A stretch of 64,000 nucleotides of DNA from Acanthaster planci (Eukaryota; Echinodermata; Asteroidea; Valvatida; Acanthasteridae): contig NW_019091395.1 of the NCBI RefSeq assembly GCF_001949145.1, positions 349,106 through 413,105 on the forward strand, read 5' to 3'. Of this stretch, positions 25,617-37,600 are shown piece by piece. The notes beneath the pieces are model-generated. The model ran no database searches, was not told the origin of the DNA, and saw only the letters and a list, made by a program, of their open reading frames with translations. The translations under genes and the position numbers were made by a program. The number at the start of each line of letters is the position of its first letter. The first letter of the stretch is position 1.

Positions 25617-28600
25617 ATGGGTGACGTGGGCTATGACTTTGCTGCTGACGACCGTGCCCGACGCCGTGAAGAGCGCCGCCGCCGACGGGCCGAGGAGAAG
25701 GCACGAGAGGAAAGAGAACGGTGAGTTGTACAGAGCACATTGAAGAATAGCTGCTGTAGAGTTTTTTTTAAATACAAACCTTCAGAATGCACCTTTGTGT
25801 CCAAGTTAACCATTTTCAACTTCCGTTTCAATTTTCTAAAGTGGATTACCCCAGCTTTTAGGTTTTGATGCAGAAAGTATTAGTATTTCCATATTCATGA
25901 GCCAAACTTTGATGTCATCCAAGGAAGAAAGCCTCAGTGTTGCATTAGTTTGTGCACAGAAAATGCCTTCATTTTTGCAGATTTCACTGACTGAAGTTTC
26001 GTTTCTTTAGTGATTCAACATTTTCTCAGAAATGTTTCAAGTTTTCTATTTGGACTTTAAGTATGTAGCATTAAAACTTTGTCATGCACTTATTTGTTGT
26101 CAATTTTGCTGCACTGGTGCTGCCAAGCAAACTTGTGTATGACAAAATACTCCACCAAAACCCCCCAAATTAAAAGCATTTGCCATTGCTAAGTGTTCAT
26201 ACAGTGACTTCTGAAAAAATCACTTGAACAATTCCTAGCAATAAAATTGTGCGCTCCTGGATATATGTCTCCTGCACACTGCCCTAACATGGCATGTTTG
26301 TATGTAGTGACAGGACTTGCCGGGGAATTTTAATGGGTTGAGGCAGTGGTCACCCTTCTCAGGAACATGTGCAAGAAATAATGGGATTTAATCTTTACAT
26401 GGAGGTACAAGTAGTCTGGGAATTTTGAAGGACTGAAGTTGCATCCTATGCAGCCAAAACACTTTGGAATTCAGGGCTTAAAACTGCAGATTGCAAAAGC
26501 TGTTGTTGTGTCTAATCTCATTCCCTACAAATGGGGAGTAACGTTTAACATATCGTCCGATCTAACTCAGGCAGCTGGGGAAGGAAGTGTGTATGTAGAG
26601 CTACATGGACATAATTTACATGTCTACTTCCGAGACATGGGCATGAATGAACATGTATGTGCACCATTCATGCTCGACCTTTAACTTGACCTTACATAAA
26701 CGTGGTCCGGCTGACACCGAGCTGTTTGTTTCCAAGCTGTCTGGCACTGGCAATGCTAAAGTGCAAGTGTCTGCGCATGTAAAACAACTGAGTTAACACA
26801 ACCAGAACACTACCAACTCATCAGCACTAAATATTACACTGAGATCTAGGGTGTAGGAGAACGTGCAATCTAGATTAAACAAGAATGCCCGTAAACTGAA
26901 GCCGATGTCCATGTCAGTCATTCAGGTCTCAGGACAGATTTCAAATGAGATTTTCTGTCAGCACGTGTTGCGCCAGAGCTTCATGACTTCGGGCAAGAGT
27001 GACCCAGACACGTACAAATGGTTTGAAAAGATGGACCATTCAGCAATCTATGTGGACTTCAGAAAGAATGAAAACTTGACACCAGATGTTTCAGTAACAT
27101 AGTTTCTTCTGACAAACTTTGCAAATAAATTAAAGAGGGCTTTGCTAAGTTGGACCTGAACTTTGAAGATGTGTGGAGCATGGATAGCTTTAAATGATGT
27201 TTGCCAAGCTGGACAATACATCTTTATACTCAGTGGATGCATGCATGGTACGTTGTTCCTGAGATCAAGAAGTGGCTAGCAGCCAGTGGCCACTGGCTAG
27301 CGGCTGCCATAGGCTGTAGACTTACATGTTAATATTCAGCCATAGCCAAACAACTTGGACATGGCTTTGACTCCTTGTTCCCCCCATGTTTTGTGCCCAG
27401 AGCTACGTTCGAAGTGGGCCGAGTGGCATCCTTCCGCAGCTCCCGCAGTTCTGAGCCGGAAGTCGAAGTGAAGCTGGTAAGTCCCGACATCTCATGAATG
27501 ATTCTCGATGCACTGTTTTACTGGGCTGTGAAAGAATGGGTCAACTGTACCACAGAATCAGGGTTCTTAGGTTGTCACATTTTGTTTGCTTTCAAAATAA
27601 AACAGTTATTTTGTGTTGAAATGATAGTTTGACATAATTGATTTAGCTCTTCATTTATAATATGTGCTAAGCTTTGTCACATTAACTTGTTGTATTCATA
27701 ACTATGTTTTAGTTTTAAACAGTGCAAGATGCTTGTTTGATATTTTATTAAAAATGAAGCAACATTAGTTTTAAGATGTGTTCAAATTTGCCCTTTTTTG
27801 CTAAAACATGACATTGTGAACTTTCAAATTACATGAATGAACAGTGGAAATCACAGTTTTCTTTCTCGCGAATTGACATCCGTTACTAAGTTAACTTATA
27901 ATTTTTGGGGGCTTAAATTCATCAATATTCACGTATTACCTCAGCAGAACAATGACCAATCAAGTGAAGAGGATTCGTCAGGTGGTAGCGCTAAGTCCAA
28001 ATTGCTTGTAGGTCAAAGTGTCATCGTGCAATTTGCATGTTACTCACATCTGTTGATAGTTACAAGTTACTAATCCCTTCTAACGTCCAACACCTGCATG
28101 TGGAACTTTTTGTGTTTTGTGAAACTAACCATCCTGATGGAAATGTGAATTTAAAAGATGTGAGCTCCCGGTAATACTGAAGAGTTGTATTTTGTGCATG
28201 TGATGGAAATGTGTGCCTGTCAACAATCCATTCTAACAGGACTACTTTTGTCTGATTGCAGAGTTTTTGAAAAATGATTTGCATGATTGATTTTATTATT
28301 TTCGGTTAGCACCTCCCTGTTGCTTTCGTTTTAGAGAAAAAAAGTACACCAAAAAAAGAAAAAAAGATATTGGCATCAAATGAAACGGTAGAATTTACGG
28401 TGATTACAAACGGGGCTTGGCTTAGCTCGCATTCTTGGTTTTTATTAGTGTCACAAAGTTCCCCATCCCCCCCCCAGAAAAAAATCTTGGTTTGTACACG
28501 TACATCAGTATGTACAAATGGGAACAGAATCATTTTATGTCTTCGGGGATGTCCTGTCACATACCTACTGTGAGGCACCAGGTCAGATTCTGGGACAGCT

Positions 28601-31600
28601 TTTTGTCCCCTGGCATGCATTGGAACTGTGAGAGTTATCATTTCCACAAAGTATTCAAGCTGTGTATAGTGTTACGGTATAGTTGTCTTGGAGGCTTGCA
28701 TCCACTACAGAGACAAACAGATCAGTTGTCTGTACCTTGTATGGAACAGTGGCAAAGGTTCAGTGGCATGTGAAATGCATACATGTATATGCATTACTGA
28801 GTGGCTCTTGGGCAGGGTCATTCTTTAGAAGGGGGCAGCATGTGTGTGCATTCAATTCATACATGTAGTTTTGCATATAAGGCAAAGGAAAAGTGGTGGT
28901 GTTGTACACCTACCTTTCGCCCTATGCCGACCTAGTTTGTTGGTATAAAACCCAGTTTGTGTATACAAATATGTACGTGTTGATGTACGGTTGAACAGGG
29001 GCCCATTTCATAGAGCTGCTTAAGCACAAAATTTGCTTAAGTGCGAGAAAACCTTGCTTGATAAATCAGGTAACCAGCCAAAACTCCATGTGATATATAT
29101 TTTTTTGGGATTGTATTTAGCTGTTTTTTGGCTAGCATGACGATCAGATAGAGTTTTAGCTGGTAACCTTTGTTTACTAAGCAGAGTTTTTGTCCGCTTA
29201 AGCAAATTTTGTGCTTAAGCAGCTCTATGAAATTGGCTATGTCATAACTCATGCGTTGATGTCAGTGACATCCTTGGTGGAGTTATTGGTAGATGTGTAG
29301 CACCAATGCATGAATTGATTGCTGTTTATCCCCTCCCCACTGCCAACCACACGACACGCACCCCTGACCACACACATGCACGTGTACAGTATCTTTTCTC
29401 ATTCCCCATCCCCCTGTCTCGGCAGTGGAAATCGGGCAGAGATTTGGTGCCATTTTACAGCAGGGTGAAAGTGCCTTGGCTCGAGGGTTCAGACTTTGGT
29501 CGTGAAAGTTAACCGGCGAAGGTTCTTGTGTCTGGTTCTTGTACTCTTGTGCACATGGACCATGCACGACTGTCATTGTCATATGGAATGGACCTGATTA
29601 TAAACACAACGGTTTTAAGCTGTTGAGTGATCTTATGGGGAAGGGGGGTTGGACAACTTTGTCACTTTTTTCAAAGTGGATCTGACTTGTTACTGGACAA
29701 TTTGTATATATTCCAATGTCAGGATATGGCCATTAGAATGTACATCTATCTAGACCATTTGGAAATGGCTTCAGTGCTTTCTGTGCATGCACCGTGTGCA
29801 CAGCCATTCTGGGAGTCAAGTTGATGCTGCAGCATGCACTCTGTGGGATGTGGCAGAACTAAACTAGCCTTGAATCTAGACTCTCTGAAGTGTTGGTTTT
29901 TGTGATGTGTGAATAACCAGTTTTCATCTGAATGTGCACTACCCTTAAAGTGTCTTTACTTGGGCACAGGAGAGCAGTGGCATTTGGGGGTCCTTTAATG
30001 TGGAAACTTATGCAGAGAGTGCATAAAATTGTCTTTAGTTGCAATGGGGGCAGACGTCCTTGCCACATCTATGAAATGCTATCATTTCAGTGGTCGTACA
30101 TGTATGTCCGACTCCAAAAATGGTAGACCGTCGTAGCTCTGTTATGTCATTCTGTAACGTACAGTCTGTACCTACATATATTTCCTTGGTGAACATTCTT
30201 TTTCCAATGGAACCTTCAGCCCTGTTAGATTTCCACCACTGCTCCTGCCCGAATGTAACTAATTTGTGTTGTGTGCCGTATGTGAACGTTTGCAAGTTTT
30301 TTAACATTTGTCACATAATTACGTCATTTGTCCCATTTCCATTGTTACCTTTCATAGAACACATAATGTACACCGTACATGTGGCAATAAGTCACAAGTT
30401 ATTCTCATGATCAGTGGCTTTGACTGCAATATGTGACAAGTTCCTTGTTGACATGCTCAGTATTGAAAATTACATTGATAGTAACTCCAACAGTTTGTCA
30501 CACAACACGGTCTTTTGTTTTCAGTGAACAGGTCACTATGAAACAAGTCACTAGCACATTGGTCCACAATTGTGACCTGTCACGACAAAATGACAGTAAA
30601 GTCCCATCCCACTCTTTCCTGTTTTGAGGGTTCAAAGTCATGTTGAAGTGGAGGTCAATTTTTGGGTTTTGTAATATTTAGAAAGGGAAACCTGTCTCAT
30701 ATCTAATTTCAAATATTTCGCAGGATCATATATTTAAAAATGTCATTTTCTCAGCAATTCCGACAATAGCATTATTCATGTCTGGTCAGAAATGGTGAAA
30801 CAGTGTCGGGAACAAAGACAGGAAGCTGCCAGAATAATGTCACATTTTCACTTGATACTTTTTTACCCCACGTGTTCCACGTACATACCACTAGAAAAAA
30901 ACCTCTTTTTCTGCTGAATTCAAATATACCAATATCTCAATTTTTGAAAATTCCAACTTTCAGCTCATTTTGTGGTGACAGGTCACAATTTTCTCACTCA
31001 AACTGATAATTTCCTAGAAATTTGAAACTGAAATTGGCTCCGTAATCTGAATAACATTTCAATTTTATGTGTCATCACATTTTAATGTATCAAGAACACC
31101 GGCAACACATTGAATTAAAACTCTCGTTTTGTTTGGTTTCCTCCCTCCACAGAAGAAGACTCCCACAAGGTGAGTTTCACTTTTTATGTGGTCACAAAAG
31201 TATTGTCATTTCTGTAAATCAAGCTCTGTTCATGTACACATCGTAGGCTCTTTCACTTTCTTGACTTGTGTGGAAACTTACATCGGCAATTCACCGCCAT
31301 TCGTGCAAGTGCTACTTGCAGGCCATTGCTCACAATTTGAAGGTGCAGTGTGTACGCTGATCATTGAGGAAGTAACACACCGTTGCACACCCGTGCAGTC
31401 AGCACAAGCACGCGATATTGACTATTGTAATTTTTCATTCCATCGACAGGATGTCCAGAGAATCATGGGAAGACAAACAGGAGTTCAGTGAGGTGGAATT
31501 GAGATTGGAGGTATGGTCAAGCACTTGGTTTGTTTAAGCATTACATCGGTCGAGCACAATATGAAATGCTGACGATCGCAGATACAAAACAATTTGCCCT

Positions 31601-34600
31601 CGTGCGAGTTGATGCAGCAGAGGTACGAGCCAGGGCTGTCTCCAGGCTCTAACTAGATTTCACGCTTGCTTTCTTGGTGTACATGTCAATGGTGGGGCCA
31701 GTCAGCCAGATGTGCCTTTTACCCTCCACACAAAGGACTTTGAAGGATATGTACCTCATCAGCAAAGACTCTAAAAAGAGCAAATTGGAGGGTACCATTT
31801 GAACACCTGAGGATTCTTTTGGCAGCCCTTGGAGGGGGGTGCTTACCTCCGCTGTTGTAGTGTCTCTACAGCAAATCACAGGGCAGTCATGCCCGGTGAA
31901 TATTTGAAGTGATTGGGAAGATGGAACGGAATGAGGATTAAAAACTGAAATTGTCATCACACTGTTCACAGTTCAGATATTTAGCGAGGAGTGATCTGAA
32001 AACTCTGCTTCTCTTGGGGGTTGAGTAGTGGCATTTACTCAGTGTTGTAGTTGAGAACTTTTCGAGTACCAAGTTTTGTGCCAAATATTTAACGCGTTTG
32101 GAGGGAACTAAGCTGGAGCACATGGGCATTTGATGGTAGATTTTTTTTTTTTGGTTGTTTGTCGCTATGCCCAGGCAATCCGCCTTAAGCGAGAGCAGGA
32201 GAATGAGGAGCGTTACAGGGAACGGCTGGAAGAGCGTCGCTTGGCCAAGGAGCGGAGTGAACTGCAGCGACAGGAACTGGAAGAACGCAGGGTATGTTGA
32301 GTCGCAACGGGCCTGAAATTGAGTTTCGAAAATGTCTAATCGTTAATCTCCTGCTCACTTTAATTGGGATCTTTGGGTGTTGAAGCTGTGAACTGGTAAA
32401 AAGGTTTTAGTGGAGGACAGTCTGAGCTGTATTTTGAGTGGCTCTATCAGCCGCCCTGGAAATGAGCTCTAAAACCTCACACTGTCAAAATTATGGCCAA
32501 CTCTTAACCCAAGTTTTAGGTTTGAAAGCTTTAAAGCCAATAATTTCTTGGACAGTCTCAACAATATACAGAACGTTTACATGTTCTGCTCAGGGCCAGG
32601 ACCCAGGATACAGCACTTTTTATATTATCAGGGAAGAACTGGTTGTAAAAATGTTAAGGACTCCAGTCGTGCTCATGTGTATGTAGTTCTGATACAGCAA
32701 GATGAGGAAGTTTAAACAGTGACCGGACTTCGTGTAACTCATGCCAAACCTTGACCTTTTCACAGTGGTAATCAGTTTGAGTTCACCAATGTTAATCACA
32801 TTGCTGGTTCAGAGAGTGAAATGATTTGACTGATTAAAGGTTGGATGTCCCCGGTTGCACTGCGGAAAACTGGGACAGTTGAGTTTTTAAGATTGAGTTT
32901 GATTACTGTTCAGCAACAGTTCACTAGGACGTTGGCAGGCTTGTACACATTTGAACATGTGCGTTCCTAGCCGAACACCATGTAAGCAATAGTTGTCGAG
33001 GAAAATAGACCCAGCACAGATTTTTTTGGACCACATTTTTATTTTCCACTGTTCCACAGGGCTTAGCCAAGTGCATTGGGGATACTGCTTTGGGCAATAT
33101 CCCGACAGGGGATGTGTTGTAGCCATTAAAACCGAGTGCCTTTTTCCTGTTACAGGAGCGACGTCGGCTGAAGCAAGAAGCAGAGGAGCGGCGTCAGCAG
33201 CAAGAGGAGGAAGAGAGGCGGGCCCGTGAAGCTGTGAGTGATTCTCAGTAAAACACACTGTCGAGTCCTTCTTTTCTGGTCTCATTCCCTGCCACAGATA
33301 GTACTCCAACGCAGACTTGTATACTAAGACTTGAGACACCAGGACTTAGACTTCAGTACCTTGACTCTGATGTAGACTTGGCTTTAGAACACTAGATTTG
33401 GGATTGGAATACTAGCACTCAGACTCAAAGACATACTCTTGGACTGTGACTCCGACTCTGTCTTGGACACCAGGGCCATTTTTTAGTACTCGACTTTGCC
33501 TGCGTTTCAGGTTTTGTCAGGTGATGAAATAGCAAAGATGAAGCCTGAGATGGAGACAAAAATGAGCATTGGTAAGTGGCTCAAAGCCTGGGACTGGACT
33601 TGAATCAACAAGTGCCAAGAGTAAATCTTGGGTTTGATTTTAGAGTGGGCAACCTTGCCTTGGATATAAGAACTTAAACTCAGACTCATTAGACAACAGA
33701 GCTCAGACTCATTAGACAACAGAGCTCAGACTCGTCAGACAACAGAGCTCAGACTCGTCAGACTCCAGAGTATGAGATATGAATACCAGACTGCGGCTCA
33801 TACTTGGCCTTGGATGTCTGAACTTGATCTCAAAACTAGAACCTGGATGTGACCTCAAAAACAGACCCCAGACTGGAACACTTGGACTGTGATGTGGCCT
33901 TTGGAAATCAGAACTCAAGACTCGGACTCAATTAAACAAGGATGTGTATTGAACTTCATATTTAGACTTGGCCTCAGAAACTCAGACTCAGACTTGGACA
34001 CAGCGAGGTCAGACTCCAAGAGGGTGAACTCGGCTACAGCACTGGTCCAAAGGTCCACCAGCAAACTGTTTCAATACTGGTGTGTTGCTGTGATTCTTGG
34101 TACATTGCAATCATTTCAAGGCATTATCCTTTGCAGGAGGAAGCGAGGAAGTTGAGGGAGGAGATTCAGAAGCGCCGGCAGGAGGCAGAAGAGCGCCGTC
34201 GCAACATCCAGAACTCCCTGAGCTACATTCGCCCCAAATACAACATCTCGGTACGATGCTAGACATTGGACACTAAGGCTTAGATGACAAGTTGGACCAC
34301 TTGCATAACATTCCCTAATCTGAACTAGAAACGTTAAACTCTTAACCACTCGGATGTGAGAAAAGTTAACTTTTTTCAGATGTAGATTGAAGGTCCATCC
34401 CCTTTTGAATATCAAGAAGAGACTGAGGCGAAGGCCCCACCCCCTAAAAAAGAAGAAGTGTAGGAACAGCTATGTGTAGGGAGGTCTGTAGAACCAGTAA
34501 ACCTGATAAATCCAACCCTTCCCTCCCATCAAAACATAAATGTCACCACACTGTTGACAGTGAACCGGTTTGGTATTTCAAAAGTGCATATCTGTAATGA

Positions 34601-37600
34601 AGTGCCTCCGAGGTCATTCAAGAGCAACACTGTGCGCGAGATGAGGTCTGTCCTGTCAGCACTGTCGTATGTTGACTGGCACACTTGCTTTGTTCTCCTG
34701 TGACCTCCGTCTTTTGGAACACAGACCTGGGTCAGTGTGTGTTGGCCCTCTCGATGTCCACGGTCGTTGGTCATTTCCTCCCCACCAATTTCTCTCTCCA
34801 TCTCTCTCTCTTTCTCTCTCTGTATTTGTCGTTCCAGGACAGCATCCTGCAGGCTGAGAGGGAGAGGTCCATGACCCCCGAAGAGCAGGCTGAGCTGAAA
34901 GCCAGGACCCTGGAGGAGCAAGTGCCTCCACTGGACATCTCTGCTTTCACCAGCGCGGAGAGGCTGCGGGAGCTGGCAATGGACCTGCAGGTGGGTTGGA
35001 CAGAAGTTGGACAAAAGATCTTCCATCTTGAGTGCTCCTCATTAATGATATTCACAGCTTGATGCTATCATGTGCACACTGGTTTGTGTAAACAATCTGG
35101 TGTATTGGCCACACTTAATGTCAGATGCCTCTTGATACCTGGATTTCGTCATTTGAAACACTCTAAGGCCCAACCATGGAGAGATATCTACTGTGAAGAC
35201 AGGCCTTGTATGGAAACCAAGCTCTATTTAATACGATAGTCTACTTCAAAGATGCAGGTGCACAGCAAATGGGAAATTTGACAGTTTGACCAATTTGGGT
35301 ACCCTCAGGCAGTAGACTTTGCCAGATAGTGTTCACACGTTCTCCGCAAAAATGTCGCCAGAATTCTTTGCAGAATTGCATGTCCCCGGGCATTTTCTGA
35401 TTGAGCAGCCCACAATCCATGATTTTGGGGATAACTTTATGTAGTAAGCAAGATCACCTTTAGTCCTTTAGATGTGAATTAATTTACCTTTAGTCTGAAT
35501 CTTACGGTCTCCTATCCACCTCCTAGGCCAAGCTGAGGAAGCTGTATGCCGCCAAGTTTGACCTCATGAAGCGTAAACAGCGCCAGGAGTATGATGTGAG
35601 TTGACCTTCAACCCTTGACCTCAGGGCACGCCCGTCTGAATCTCTTTGGGAGGGAAATTGATATTTTTTTTCCAATATCTGCAACCTGAGTTTTGTCCTT
35701 TGGTGAATTTTGGGATCTGTGTACATCCATTAATATGAACAATTAATTTGGAAAACAAAAATAACTTGATATCCCCCAAAGCCACAAAGTCGATCAAGAT
35801 CCATGGAACCCTGTAAAAGAGTGTCTTAGAAATTCCCTTGCCTTGTTTGAAAATCCTTGAGAAAAAGTCCCCCAAATTTTTTAGGGTGGTGACAATTTTT
35901 TTGCTTTGCTGTGGAGTTTCAAGAAATGTAAGCACAGTTGTCATGTGGATTTGTTAATTAGCGTTGCTCTTCTGATCTAAGTGAGACGGCTTCAAAAGAC
36001 CATTGGAATTGGAGTCACAAGTTGCGAGAATCTCTTTTCTGCCTAAAGGTCTTGAAAACAATCTTGCACCAGGGAAATCAGTAGGAGCCCTCAAGATGTT
36101 CATTCACATAATACCAATCTTCAGGAGGATGTCATACTAGGTCATAGGTCAAAATAAAGAGCTCAGTTTGCTCCATTTAATGAAAACATAAAACACAGTT
36201 ACTGAACCAAATGGCCTCAAGACTCCTTTGGTGGGATCTTCTCATATACAGAAAGTTGTTTTAACTACGCATGCATTTGTCAAACTGTGTGTCTCGTCCT
36301 TGAACTCTATACCTTTCCTTGCATTTTTCTCTCAAGTTGACTGAACTGAATACAAGGATTGGAGACCTGACCAAAGCACCGTAAGAACCTTGTTTCTTGT
36401 TGACATTTTTGTTAACACTCTCCTCATTTGGATCTTACTTGAGGCTTACTTTGCAAAAATATGTTTTCGTTTAAGATGAATTATTTAATCCAGTCAAACT
36501 GGAGCTTCTTTTTCGTATTTTGTTTGTGCTTTTCAGTCCTCTAAAGAAAACCTACGTGACCACTTTCAAGTTTGGGTGAGTGCTTACTGAAATTATTTGT
36601 GACAGTGCAAGAATTTCAGATTTAGGGAATGTCATTACTCCACATTGCAGTTAAGGAAATTGCAGAATAAACTAAAGCTGCACTGCTGTTTGGAATGAGT
36701 ATTTGCGTTGTTGGGTCATCGATTAGGATCTGAGTGCTCTGACAGCACTTGCAAGTGCTGAATATGTCCAAGTATTGGCGTAAAAACTGGATCACAAGTC
36801 AGAGTCTTTTTGTGCGTGGACCAATCTGAGGAGAAGCCATTATTGTGTTGGCACCAAGCTTGCGCTCGCGTTCGCAAATTTGAAGCGTGCGTGTCTTTTG
36901 GCAAGCCACAACAGCCTTGTTGGTTGAAGTGGTATGCAACATGTGCATGTGCATTCCACCTGCGTGCAACGGTTGTGCCAGCGCAGTCATAGCTTTCAAT
37001 TCTGGTCGCAGAGTTAAAGATCCGTACCTTTCCCTATGTTCACGGTTTTCAGAACGCACGTAATAATAATGATGATAATCATTTTCCATATGGATATGTT
37101 CAAATGCGCTGTACAATGAAGACATTAAGTGTGGAACAATGAATACATTTAAACATGGTTGAGCCGATGGCATACAAGGGCGCCTCAGGCAGCCGCCAAA
37201 CGACCCACATTCACCAACATCAGTAAAGGGGAGACAGTAAGAAGCAGTTACAGTTTTAGAGGTGGGAGGAAAACCCCAGAGGAATATTCTGGGTAAAACC
37301 CACAGAGTCAGGTAGGGACTGAAAACCCAATCCACATGTGGACCGGGCTGGGATTCGAACCCGGGACCACAGAGGTGGAAGGCGTGGAAAGAACTACCCT
37401 GCCAACCTGACTCCCCCGTCCAAACATTCAAGTTCTTGCTCATTCAAAGTATTCAGTCAGTACAGCCTGGATGTACAATGTTGTTCCTATTGTGCAAGAT
37501 TTTATTACACAGTGCTTACTCAACTCCCAAAGGGACCCTGAACAACGTTTGGGAGAAACTTTCCAAAAGAAATGTTCCAAACAATAAGGCTAGCCATCCC

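Noticed and set aside
37330-37410. tRNA gene (minus strand)
   Set aside because: It has a perfect B box but no acceptor-stem pairing, and its tail is SINE-like.
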